Of a stretch of DNA of 12,796 nt, positions 1 to 7,040 are shown in pieces (the stretch's first letter is position 1; every line of letters starts with the position of its first letter). The translations under genes were made by a program, and so were the position numbers. Under the pieces are notes generated by a model. It worked only from the letters and a program-made list of their open reading frames with translations. It made no database searches and had not been told where the DNA came from. The stretch comes from Acidobacteriaceae bacterium (GTDB lineage: Bacteria; Acidobacteriota; Terriglobia; Terriglobales; Acidobacteriaceae), in the NCBI GenBank assembly GCA_003162495.1, contig PMOF01000065.1, forward strand, positions 1-12,796, in the 5' to 3' direction.

Positions 1-201
1 CAATACCAGAAGCAGCTTCGACTGCACGTGGCCAGAGAGCGCATGCTCAACGATGGTCTGGACGCCGCAAGCGCAGCCTTCGAAGTCGGCTATGAAAGTG
101 CAAGCCAATTCAATCGGGAATACAGCCGCTTCTTTGGCCAATCGCCGATGCGGGATGTCAAAGCCCGTCGTCTCGCTCTCGCCGAAGCAACCGGCAATTG
201 A
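1..201 (+). CDS. AraC-family transcriptional regulator, C-terminal fragment (5' truncated by window edge)
   Basis: The open frame starts at base 1 without a start codon and gives 66 residues before TGA. It matches the second half of an AraC/XylS DNA-binding domain: a helix rich in Arg (QLRLHVARERML), then DAASAAFEVGYESASQFNREYSRFFGQSP. The 'A..VGYES.SQF.REY.RFFG.SP' pattern is the signature of the second helix-turn-helix. A short basic tail (KARRLALAEATGN) follows. Family members bind DNA through two HTH motifs and usually activate a neighbouring gene in response to a ligand sensed by the N-terminal domain. That domain lies outside the window, so the ligand and target cannot be named. The following genes are on the opposite strand, so the target is more likely upstream of the window. 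Confidence 0.9.
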   Translation, partial: QYQKQLRLHVARERMLNDGLDAASAAFEVGYESASQFNREYSRFFGQSPMRDVKARRLALAEATGN

Positions 202-247
202 GCTGCTTGATTGATGACTTCCATCGAGATTAGCCCTTGTTCTTAAG

Positions 248-264
248 GACTCACGAAGCGAGTC
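248..264. terminator. Small hairpin between convergent araC-type gene and tRNA-Leu
   Basis: GACTC at 248-252 pairs with GAGTC at 260-264 around a 7-base loop. It sits between the 3' end of the AraC-type gene (201) and the 3' end of tRNA-Leu (307), which converge. It could act as a weak bidirectional transcription end. The stem is only 5 bp and no strong T run follows in either direction, so this is tentative. Confidence 0.25.
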
Positions 265-306
265 GATAATTGAATTTGACTTTCTTTCGTAAGCGATTGA
301 TTTTAT

Positions 307-393
307 TGGTGCCCAGAGGGGGACTTGAACCCCCATGGGATTGCTCCCTGCGGATTTTAAGTCCGCTGCGTCTGCCAATTTCGCCATCCGGGC
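307..393 (-). tRNA. tRNA-Leu, anticodon UAA
   Basis: Read on the minus strand, this folds as a class II tRNA. The acceptor stem GCCCGGA pairs with TCTGGGC (one G-T pair). The D stem is GCG/CGC around a loop containing TTGG. The anticodon stem GCGGA/TCCGC holds the loop CTTAAAA with anticodon TAA at 357-359. A long variable arm follows (GGGA-GCAA-TCCC), then the T stem GGGGG/CCCCC with loop TTCAAGT. The discriminator base is A at 310, and the 3' CCA is encoded in the gene (307-309). The long variable arm and the UAA anticodon identify leucine; the tRNA reads UUA and UUG. It follows the small Cys-rich gene on the same strand, with a possible terminator in between. Confidence 0.97.
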
Positions 394-494
394 TCCGAAG
401 ACATGGCCTATACGCCTTTATGGTACCTGAGGAACCGCAGACGCTTGCGCCCAGGATGAGCCCCCGCTTCTCGGCCGTCAGGGCAATCCTTCCC

Positions 495-514
495 AAAAGC
501 CCGCGGTTGCGGAC
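495..514 (-). terminator. Probable intrinsic terminator of the small Cys-rich gene
   Basis: On the minus strand, GTCCGC (509-514) pairs with GCGGGC (499-504) around the 4-base loop AACC, with one G-T pair, and is followed at once by TTTT (495-498). It lies 28 bases past the stop codon at 543. Position and shape suit a short rho-independent terminator that would separate the small protein gene from tRNA-Leu. The T run is short, so efficiency is uncertain. Confidence 0.45.
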
Positions 515-542
515 CGGTGCGACAATCTCCTGCGCAAACGCC

Positions 543-806
543 CTATTGAACGGTGCGAAAGCAGATGTTATCTCCGTCCAGCCGGTACTCGGCCGAGCAG
601 ATTTCGCCGCCGCAGATCATGGTCTCTCCTGCGCAAAGCTGGCGGCGCGTGATCAGCCCCAGCGTGCCGCAGCGGGGACAGGACATGACGGCTACAAACG
701 GGTTCTGCGCATGACCCAGCTTGGCCTGGTTTTCCAGCACGAAAACCGTTCCAGGGTCCATTCTTTCGGGAATCCATTCTTCAAGAAACTGTAAGTCGGC
801 TGACAT
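543..806 (-). CDS. Small six-cysteine protein of unknown function, possible zinc-ribbon-like
   Basis: This 87-residue protein starts MSADLQFLEEW. The frame is open further upstream (to 920), but I chose the ATG at 804-806 because GGAGG lies six bases before it, whereas the longer form has no such site. It has no signal peptide or membrane segment, so it is probably cytoplasmic. Cysteines are at about 43, 46, 58, 65, 70 and 82. CPRC (43-46) followed by C65-x4-C70 resembles two metal-binding knuckles, which suggests zinc binding; this is inference from spacing only. The region between the knuckles (GTLGLITRRQL) is hydrophobic and basic. I do not recognise the family. A possible terminator at 495-514 and tRNA-Leu lie downstream on the same strand. 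No function can be assigned from context. Confidence 0.7.
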   Translation of the reverse strand: MSADLQFLEEWIPERMDPGTVFVLENQAKLGHAQNPFVAVMSCPRCGTLGLITRRQLCAGETMICGGEICSAEYRLDGDNICFRTVQ

Positions 807-1000
807 CGTGCCCTCCATGGGTTGATGTAACCAAGCCGCCTTATGCACACCGGTCGGCTCTGCGCTGCAACTACAGTAAGACCTGAATGGTAATCCGGGA
901 GGCAGGGAACCTCCGGACAAACTCAGTGTTCACTTGGACGCATGATTAAGTCAAATGGAATCGGAACCTGGGAGTATCGAAGGGGATTCCCGGCGGGGGC

Positions 1001-1029
1001 TTCCCGGCTGGGCTTGCGGCCAGCCGGAA
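1001..1029 (-). terminator. GC-rich hairpin just past the transglycosylase gene
   Basis: CCGGCTGG (1004-1011) and CCAGCCGG (1020-1027) form a perfect 8-bp stem around an 8-base loop. It can be extended by TT/AA if C1003 is bulged. It begins 16-18 bases past the transglycosylase stop codon. No T run follows on the minus strand, so it is better read as a 3'-end-stabilising or rho-assisted structure than as a classical intrinsic terminator. Confidence 0.35.
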
Positions 1030-1044
1030 TTGGCAAACTCATGC

Positions 1045-3408
1045 TCATCGCGAAGCCGCCAGGCTCGCGTTGCCCTGCGAAGCAGCGTAATCGTCGATCG
1101 CCTTATAGGTTTCCTCGTTGCGCAGAATGGCCTCGACATACTCGCGGGTTTGCGTGAACGGGATGGACTCCACAAACTCATCGATGCCGCTGTAGGGGCC
1201 GGCGGCCTGCCAGTCCACCACGCGCTGGTCGCCCGCGTTGTAAGCCGCCATGGCGTACTCCGGCACTCCGCCTACTTTATCGAGCATCTCGCGCAGGTAA
1301 CGGGTTCCCAGCCGGATGTTGGTGACGGGGTCGAACAATTGGAAAGCCTCGAAATGGCTGATTCCCTCTTCGCGCGCCAGAGCCTTGCCCACTGAAGGCA
1401 GCAATTGCATCAAGCCGTACGCGTTGGCGGAGGATACGGCCGAAGGGTTGAACTCCGATTCCTGGCGAATCAGCGACGCCACAAAATACGGATCGAGGTT
1501 ATTTCTGGCCGACTCCGTCTTGATCGTGTCCCACCAGGGTTCGGGAAAGAGAATGCGCCAATAGGCCAGCGGAATGGACTTGATGTTAGCCGTGGCGGCG
1601 TAGGGCAACGCCCGTTTGAGGGCGCGCATGGCGCGAAACGTCTCGCCATAGGAGGCGTAAATCTGCGCCTCGGCCAGGGCGCTCCATGAGGCTGAATCGG
1701 GATCGGCGGCAATCTCTTCCGCGATGTAGTCGTTCAACCCCGCGTTGGCCAGCAGCCGTGCCTTGGCCAGGTGCGGACTGTCGGTGGGAAAGTTGTCTTC
1801 AAGCTCGGGAACAGGTGGGGCCTGGATGTGATCCAACTGCGGTTGCGCCACCGGCTCGGCACTGCCCAGAGCGGCCAGCCGTTCGCGCGCCATCTGTGCA
1901 TAAAAGAAGTGCGGATAAGCGCGCACCAGGGTGCGGTAGTTGGCCGCAGCATTGGCCGGCTTGTGATCCTGCGTCTCATAGAGCCGCCCGCGCCAATAGA
2001 TGGCGGAAACGGTTTCTCTGGCGCCGGGATAGAGCCGAATCTGCTCATCGAACAGGCGCGCGGATTCATCAAAAAGTCCCTGGCGATAACTGAACCACCC
2101 GGCCCGCCAGTGGGCCGAGGCGGCATTGGCATTGTCAGGAAAGTGGGTCGCAAGGTAGCCGTAATACTCCACTGCGGCGGGATAGTCGCGGCGCAACATA
2201 TACATGTTGCCGCTGGAGAAAAGGGCCTCCGCCAGCCACGGACTGTGGGGATAATCAGCCTCCATCAGGGTGACGATCCGCTTTTGGTCGTCGCTGTCAT
2301 TCCGGTCCCTGGCCAGCTCCATCAGCAGGTAGAGGCGCTGCGCCCCGTTTTCGTCGGGGGTGTCGGCCAGCCCCTGCACCTGGGCGGGGCTCAGCCGCTT
2401 CAGTTTCAGATCGCATGCCGCCTCCGCCACCGCAAAGCCGTTCCGGGTCTGCGCATCCAGGCCTGCATTGCGAGCCAGGGCGTGATATTGCTCCGCTGCT
2501 TCCTGGTAGCGTCCGCCTTTGTAGTAGGCGTCGCCCAGGCTGCGCAACTCAGCCGGGGTCAAGGTCGATTCAACGCCTATCGCGGTCAGCCTGGCACGGG
2601 CAATTCCTGCATCGGCTGTGAGCGGATGAGCCAGAAGCAGGCGCTTGAAGATGCGCTCCGCCTCCTCCTTTTGCCCCTGGATGAATAAAACCTGTCCCTG
2701 AGCCAGCTGAAAACCGGGGCGTAAGGCGGCCGGCTGTCCCGCAGCCTCGGCCAGCACCTGCGCCGCGCCCGTTGCGTTGTTCATGGCAAGCAGCACATTG
2801 GCTTCCATTTCAGGCGTCTGGACGTTGAAGATGCTATCCGGATAGCGGGTCGCAAACCCGTGCAGCAAGGCTTCGGCCGCGGCGTCGTTACCGGCGTCGT
2901 GATTGGCCTGGGCGCCCAGAAAGTCAGCGTAATCGGCCAGTACATCGCCGGCCTGGCGCGCCTGGAGCAGACTGCTTTCCGCCTCCGCGTATCGCTTATC
3001 CAGTAGATAAGCGTGACCCAGCGCCAGGTATGCGGCTGCGGCGGCTTCACCGCTATGCTGGTGAGCGTATTGGGTTACCCCGGCATAGGCTGCCGGGGTG
3101 CGCAGCGTCGCCAGTTGCTGGGCCATGGGCCGCAGCTCCGTTGAGGCTACAAAGGCCTTCTTGATGCGCAGGGTCCGCCGGACGCTGGCAGCGCTGTGCC
3201 GCCGCCGGGCCGGCTTGCTGTTCTTTTTGTGAGTGACGGCTGGCTTGTGGGTCGTTTTCGTCCTGGTAGGGGCAGCATCCAAACGCTTCACAGACGTGTC
3301 GCCCGACCCCTGGCCGCAGACCGGCGTCACCGCCAACAGCGCGGCCAGTGCGACGGCCAGCCATCGGCCCAGCCGGGAAGCGGGAGTTGGAGAAATTGCA
3401 GCCCTCAT
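1045..3408 (-). CDS. slt: Soluble lytic murein transglycosylase (Slt70-like) with TPR-like superhelix
   Basis: This 787-residue exported enzyme is predicted to cleave the MurNAc-GlcNAc bond of peptidoglycan and leave 1,6-anhydro-MurNAc ends. Residues 1-32 form a Sec signal peptide (RWLAVALAALLAVTP core). Residues about 40-84 are a strongly basic linker. Residues about 90-600 are alpha-helical TPR-like repeats, for example AAEQYHALARNAG and AVEYYGYLATHFPDNANA, as in the Slt70 superhelix. The catalytic SLT domain spans about 635-780: RQES with catalytic Glu650, GLMQ at 665-668 and AYNAG at 722-726, all in the usual order and spacing. The C-terminal tail (ASQGNASLAASR) is short. The ATG lies in a weak ribosome-binding context. 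The gene is divergent from the ECF sigma gene, and one GGAACCA motif in the shared gap points towards it. The basic linker is longer than I would expect for the family and might hold the enzyme near acidic wall or membrane polymers (inference). Confidence 0.93.
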   Translation of the reverse strand: MRAAISPTPASRLGRWLAVALAALLAVTPVCGQGSGDTSVKRLDAAPTRTKTTHKPAVTHKKNSKPARRRHSAASVRRTLRIKKAFVASTELRPMAQQLATLRTPAAYAGVTQYAHQHSGEAAAAAYLALGHAYLLDKRYAEAESSLLQARQAGDVLADYADFLGAQANHDAGNDAAAEALLHGFATRYPDSIFNVQTPEMEANVLLAMNNATGAAQVLAEAAGQPAALRPGFQLAQGQVLFIQGQKEEAERIFKRLLLAHPLTADAGIARARLTAIGVESTLTPAELRSLGDAYYKGGRYQEAAEQYHALARNAGLDAQTRNGFAVAEAACDLKLKRLSPAQVQGLADTPDENGAQRLYLLMELARDRNDSDDQKRIVTLMEADYPHSPWLAEALFSSGNMYMLRRDYPAAVEYYGYLATHFPDNANAASAHWRAGWFSYRQGLFDESARLFDEQIRLYPGARETVSAIYWRGRLYETQDHKPANAAANYRTLVRAYPHFFYAQMARERLAALGSAEPVAQPQLDHIQAPPVPELEDNFPTDSPHLAKARLLANAGLNDYIAEEIAADPDSASWSALAEAQIYASYGETFRAMRALKRALPYAATANIKSIPLAYWRILFPEPWWDTIKTESARNNLDPYFVASLIRQESEFNPSAVSSANAYGLMQLLPSVGKALAREEGISHFEAFQLFDPVTNIRLGTRYLREMLDKVGGVPEYAMAAYNAGDQRVVDWQAAGPYSGIDEFVESIPFTQTREYVEAILRNEETYKAIDDYAASQGNASLAASR

Positions 3409-3448
3409 GTCTTCACTCTATGCTGTTTTTCCCTAGTTGTGACGCGCA

Positions 3449-3476
3449 GGAACCAGTCGCGTTACCGATACTCTGT
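3449..3476 (+). promoter_or_regulatory. Candidate ECF-type promoter upstream of the sigma/anti-sigma operon
   Basis: GGAACCA (3449-3455), a 16-base spacer and TCTGT (3472-3476) resemble the GGAAC / TCT-type elements recognised by RpoE-like ECF sigma factors. The site would give a leader of roughly 130 bases before the sigma ATG and would mean autoregulation, common for this family. A second GGAACCA lies on the minus strand (3521-3527), facing the transglycosylase gene, but has no clear -10 partner. The short motif could be chance. Confidence 0.3.
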
Positions 3477-3614
3477 GCCGGAAATCCAAAACCGTGGCCG
3501 AAATCTGCAATATTCGGGTTTGGTTCCCTGCCCCGGCGTCCATTACACTCATCTTATTAAGCCCCTGACGCCAATATCGTCCCCGGGCCCTCACGAATTC
3601 CGCATCCTACCCCC

Positions 3615-4256
3615 ATGTCGACCATCCAACCTATAGCAGGAGAACTCGAGCCGCATCCCGACGTAGCCCTGGTGGACAGGGTGCGCGGCGGGGACGTCTC
3701 GGCGTACGACACGCTGGTCCGCAAGTACGACCGGCAGATCTTCAGGATTGCGCAGCACATTACGCAAAATCGCGAAGACGCCGAAGACGTAATGCAGGAC
3801 GCATTCCTGAAGGCGTACGAAAAACTCGATCAGTTCCAGGGGAATTCGAAATTTTACACATGGTTGGTTCGCATAGCAGTCAACGAAAGCCTGATGCGGT
3901 TGCGCAAGCGGCGCACCGGGAAAATGGTGTCGATCGACGAGGATATCGAGACCGACGAGGGCAGCGTTCCGCGCGACTTGGCCGACTGGGCTCCGGATCC
4001 GGAGCAGAACTACAACCGGTCCGAGCTGGCCGAGATTCTGCGCAAGACCATCCAGGGATTGCCCCCCGGATTCAAAGTGGTGTTCGAGCTGAGAGATGTG
4101 CAGGGGCTATCCACAGAGGACACGGCCGAAGCGCTCGGCTTGAGCATTCCGGCCGTCAAGTCGCGCCTGTTGCGCGCGCGATTGCAACTGCGGGAACGCC
4201 TGAGCCGCTATTTCCGCAAGAAAAAGCTACCGGCAGAAGCGAGGAATGAAAAGTGA
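3615..4256 (+). CDS. RNA polymerase sigma factor, ECF subfamily (RpoE/SigW-like)
   Basis: This 213-residue sigma factor directs RNA polymerase to a small, probably envelope-stress-related regulon. Region 2 spans about 31-98: YDTLVRKYDRQIFRIAQHIT, then DAEDVMQDAFLKAYEKLDQF for core binding and -10 recognition, and FYTWLVRIAVNESLMRLRKRR. An acidic linker (about 105-135) follows, then region 4 at about 138-200 (LPPGFKVVFELRDVQGLS and an HTH ending in SIPAVKSRLLRARLQLRERL) for -35 recognition. There is no region 1 or 3, as expected for ECF factors. The ATG has no visible Shine-Dalgarno sequence, and no in-frame alternative is better placed. The stop overlaps the next start (GTGA), which shows translational coupling to an anti-sigma factor. 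The basic C-terminus (FRKKKLPAEARNEK) is encoded over the ribosome-binding site of the next gene. Confidence 0.95.
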   Translation: MSTIQPIAGELEPHPDVALVDRVRGGDVSAYDTLVRKYDRQIFRIAQHITQNREDAEDVMQDAFLKAYEKLDQFQGNSKFYTWLVRIAVNESLMRLRKRRTGKMVSIDEDIETDEGSVPRDLADWAPDPEQNYNRSELAEILRKTIQGLPPGFKVVFELRDVQGLSTEDTAEALGLSIPAVKSRLLRARLQLRERLSRYFRKKKLPAEARNEK

Positions 4257-4489
4257 CCTGCACTGAGTTCCTCGCATTGCTCGACGACCTGATAGACGAC
4301 TCGGTGACCACCGAGATGCGCGCCGACCTGCAGCAACACCTGCACGGCTGCGAGCACTGCGAGGTCACCCTGAGCACCACCCGGAAAACTATCGAAATCT
4401 ACCGCTCAAACGAAATCTACGACATGCCCCCCGGCCTTCGCGAACGCCTGCACGCCGCCATCATGGCCCGCTGCAAAAAGGGCTGCTGA
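4253..4489 (+). CDS. Small soluble zinc-finger anti-sigma factor
   Basis: This 78-residue protein begins at GTG (4253-4255), which shares four bases with the sigma stop codon; GAGG at 4241-4244 provides the ribosome-binding site. It carries the ZAS/zf-HC2 signature H29-x3-C33-x2-C36 (HLHGCEHC) after an N-terminal helix with Cys3 (TCTEFLALLDDLIDD). In this family the motif binds zinc and occludes the sigma factor; in some members, such as RsrA, its cysteines sense thiol oxidation. No transmembrane segment follows, so this is a cytoplasmic one-domain form, and regulated proteolysis at the membrane is unlikely. Cys73 and Cys78 near the end (ARCKKGC) could join in redox sensing, but that is inference. 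The partner is almost certainly the sigma factor encoded immediately upstream. Confidence 0.9.
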   Translation: MTCTEFLALLDDLIDDSVTTEMRADLQQHLHGCEHCEVTLSTTRKTIEIYRSNEIYDMPPGLRERLHAAIMARCKKGC

Positions 4490-4742
4490 GCGAGCAAACC
4501 GGCATCGCTTTCCCAATCAAAAAACTTAAACTTAGGTACCTATATGTGTATTCGCTCCCGCGAGGCGAGCGTCTACATTAGAGAAAAGCCGCCTGCGCAG
4601 CCAGCTTGACTCAGTCCAGTTCGATCCGCCCAACAACTATCGGGCCAGGATCGGGTTTGAATGAATAGGAAAACACGGGTCGCATGAGCTTGTCCTTTGG
4701 CCATTCAGAATGGAAAGGGCAATCGAAAGACAGGAGAGACCC
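4490..4742. other. Intergenic region between anti-sigma gene and DUF1800 gene
   Basis: There is no convincing gene in these 253 bases. An AT-rich patch contains the perfect palindrome TAGGTACCTA (4533-4542), a possible regulator site. CGCTC (4553-4557) and GAGCG (4567-4571) can form a 5-bp hairpin without a T run. TTGACT at 4606-4611 resembles a -35 box but has no well-spaced -10. None of these is strong enough to call alone. Confidence 0.3.
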
Positions 4743-6983
4743 TTGGAACGCTTCAAAGGACCGATCGCCGCACTCATGGGCCTCAGCCTTTTGAGCCCTT
4801 CTGCACCGGTTTCGGCTGCCCAGGCTGCGCCTTCCAGTCCCACCCCCCAGCACGCACCCGCAAGGCGACCGTACCAATCCGGCCAGTTGCAGGGCGATGA
4901 GCGGATTCTGCATGCGCTCAACCGCTTCACTTTCGGGCCGCGGCCCGGGGACCTGGAAGCCGTGAAGGCCATGGGCCTCGATAAATGGTTTGAACAGCAG
5001 TTGCACCCCGCAACGCTCGACCACGCTGACCTCGATGCGCGGCTTGCCCAGTTTCCAGCGATGCAGTGGGACACGCAGGACTTGCTCTTCCGCCTGCCCA
5101 GCTACGGCATGATCCGCCAGGTGGCCGACGGAAAAGCGCCGATGCCGGAAAATCGCGCGCTGCATGTGATTTATGAGAACGAACTTGCGCGCGTGGAGTT
5201 GAACCGGCAGAAAAAAGCTCAGGAAAAACAGGAGCAGGCTGCCGTGGCTGCCAACGGATCGATGGCCGGTGCAGACCTTCGCGCAGCGTCGCCTCCGGCC
5301 ATGACGGCAGGCATGATCAATCCAGCGATGGACGAAAACAGCGACGGAAAAATGTCTCAGGAAACGCAGCAGCCCGCCCAGTCCAACCAGATGAGCATGA
5401 TGACCGCGGATACCAAGCCAGACCCGGCTCCCATCGACCCCGCTCTCATCGCGGAGATCCTCGCGCTCGCTCCGCAGCCGCGAGCCGTCCGCCTGGCCGC
5501 GATGCAGCAACCGGAGTTCGATTCGTTCCGCAAGGCGCTCAAGGGGCCGCAGCGCGGCGCGCTCACGGCCGGCATGAATCCCGCGCAAAAAGAGTTTGTG
5601 GGCGCGCTTGAGAATCCGCAGCATGTGGTCGTGGACGAATTGGCAAGCCAGCGCCTGGTTCGCGACATGTATTCCAACGCCCAGCTGCAGGAAGTGATGA
5701 CCGATTTCTGGATGAATCACTTCAACGTCTTCCTGCACAAGAACGATGAGACGCCTTACTACCTGGTCAGCTACGAGCGTGACGTGATTCGTCCCCTCGC
5801 ACTGGGCAAGTTTGAAGACCTCCTGGAAGCCACGGCGCACAGCCCGGCGATGCTTCTTTACCTTGATAACTCCAGCAGCATGGGTCCGGATTCGCCGGCC
5901 GCCGAGCGCAACAAGGAAAGAGACGCGCGCAACTTCAGTGCAAAAAAGAAAGCTCCCGAAGGACTCAACGAAAACTATGCGCGCGAGCTGATGGAGCTGC
6001 ACACTCTGGGCGTCAACGGCGGCTACACCCAGGCGGATGTGACTCAGGTGGCGCGCGTATTTACCGGCTGGACCGTCGATCGCCCGCAACGCGGCGGCGG
6101 ATTCAAATTCGACGAAAATCGCCATGAGCCGGGGACCAAGAAAATCCTCGGCAAAAAGATCAAAGAGCACGGCGAGCTGGAGGGCCGTGAGCTGCTGCAC
6201 ATGCTGGCCTCGCGGCCCGCCACGGCCCAGTTTCTCTCGCGCAAGCTGGCCATCCGTTTTGTCGGCGACGATCCGCCGCGGAGCTTGGTCGATCGCCTGG
6301 CCAAGTCTTATCTCGCCAGCGGCGGCGACATTTCCGTCGTGCTCAAGACGCTCTTTCATTCGCCCGAATTCTGGGCCACCGATGTCTATCGAGCCAAGGT
6401 CAAGACGCCCATTGAGTACGTCGTCTCCGCCGCGCGCGCCAGCAATGCAAGCGCGGACAACCTGCAGCAACTGGTCAACGCTCTCCGCGACATGGGCATG
6501 CCGCTTTACGGCTCCGTGCCGCCCACGGGCTACAGTTGGCAGTCCTCTACATGGGTCAGCACCGGCGCACTGGTCAACCGCATGAACTTCGCTCTGACTC
6601 TGGCCGCCAACAAACTCCCCGGCATTGCCGTGAACTGGACTCCGCCGCCCGCATCCACGACCGCGCAACTTAGCGACGGCCCCGGTCCGGCCAGCGTTGT
6701 TCATAATCCCTTGCCGGGCGTAGCTACCCAGGTCGTTCCGAGCCCAGCGGCAGAGGAACAGCGCCTGGAATCGCTTCTCGTTGCAGGCGGCGTGAGCGAC
6801 TCCACTCGCTCGGCCGTCCTGCAACAGTTGGATTCCCAAAGTGCGCAGAATTCGTCGCAGAGCAACCCGGTTGCCGTTGCGGGGCGACCCCTCAACCCCG
6901 CGCAAGCTGCCGCTGCTCTCGAAAAACAAGATCAGTTGCTGGCCGGATTACTGCTTGGCTCGCCGGAGTTTCAACGCCGGTGA
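4743..6983 (+). CDS. Exported DUF1800 domain-containing protein
   Basis: This is a 746-residue protein. I chose TTG at 4743 because AGGAG (4732-4736) lies six bases before it and the protein then starts with a normal Sec signal (MERFKGP, then IAALMGLSLLSP, then an AxA-type site near VSAAQA). The ATG at 4710 has no ribosome-binding site and would put 11 charged residues in front. DUF1800 landmarks (numbered from TTG) are RILHALNRFTFGPRPGDLEAV at about 54-74, MTDFWMNHFNVFLHK at about 319-333, NENYARELMELHTLGVNGGY at about 409-428, FTGWT at about 440, LSRKLAIRFVGDDPP at about 498-512, and the terminal SPEFQRR. A Gln/Met/Ala-rich, low-complexity stretch (about 155-235) interrupts the N-terminal half. 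The biochemical role of DUF1800 is not established. It is regularly paired with DUF1501, as here, and the pair is taken to work outside the cytoplasm. Confidence 0.9.
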   Translation: MERFKGPIAALMGLSLLSPSAPVSAAQAAPSSPTPQHAPARRPYQSGQLQGDERILHALNRFTFGPRPGDLEAVKAMGLDKWFEQQLHPATLDHADLDARLAQFPAMQWDTQDLLFRLPSYGMIRQVADGKAPMPENRALHVIYENELARVELNRQKKAQEKQEQAAVAANGSMAGADLRAASPPAMTAGMINPAMDENSDGKMSQETQQPAQSNQMSMMTADTKPDPAPIDPALIAEILALAPQPRAVRLAAMQQPEFDSFRKALKGPQRGALTAGMNPAQKEFVGALENPQHVVVDELASQRLVRDMYSNAQLQEVMTDFWMNHFNVFLHKNDETPYYLVSYERDVIRPLALGKFEDLLEATAHSPAMLLYLDNSSSMGPDSPAAERNKERDARNFSAKKKAPEGLNENYARELMELHTLGVNGGYTQADVTQVARVFTGWTVDRPQRGGGFKFDENRHEPGTKKILGKKIKEHGELEGRELLHMLASRPATAQFLSRKLAIRFVGDDPPRSLVDRLAKSYLASGGDISVVLKTLFHSPEFWATDVYRAKVKTPIEYVVSAARASNASADNLQQLVNALRDMGMPLYGSVPPTGYSWQSSTWVSTGALVNRMNFALTLAANKLPGIAVNWTPPPASTTAQLSDGPGPASVVHNPLPGVATQVVPSPAAEEQRLESLLVAGGVSDSTRSAVLQQLDSQSAQNSSQSNPVAVAGRPLNPAQAAAALEKQDQLLAGLLLGSPEFQRR

Positions 6984-7040
6984 ACGTTAAGTGGATGAAC
7001 GTTGAGCAGATGAACATTGTGCCGATGAACGTTGAAGGGT
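6981..7040. repeat. Four 15-bp tandem repeats, consensus TGAACGTTnAnnnGA
   Basis: TGAAC recurs at 6981, 6996, 7011 and 7026, an exact 15-base period. The units are TGAACGTTAAGTGGA, TGAACGTTGAGCAGA, TGAACATTGTGCCGA and TGAACGTTGAAGGGT. The TGA of the first unit is the stop codon of the DUF1800 gene. The units touch without spacers. AACGTT inside three of them is itself palindromic. Confidence 0.85.

Noticed and set aside
251..496. Minus-strand 81-residue frame over the tRNA, and the 270-794 plus-strand frame across it
   Set aside because: Both read through tRNA-Leu, which is unambiguous by structure, and neither shows protein family features.
4710..4742. ATG at 4710 as start of the DUF1800 gene
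   Set aside because: No ribosome-binding site precedes it, and it adds charged residues before the signal peptide. TTG 4743 has AGGAG at the right distance, though the ATG cannot be fully excluded.
4611..6929. 772-residue open frame on the minus strand, longer than the DUF1800 protein opposite it
   Set aside because: It is antisense to a clear DUF1800 frame, has no recognisable domain and no ribosome-binding site. Long antisense frames are expected opposite GC-rich codons.
6981..7040. CRISPR-like array
   Set aside because: The 15-bp units are contiguous, with no unique spacers and no cas genes. This is a simple tandem repeat.
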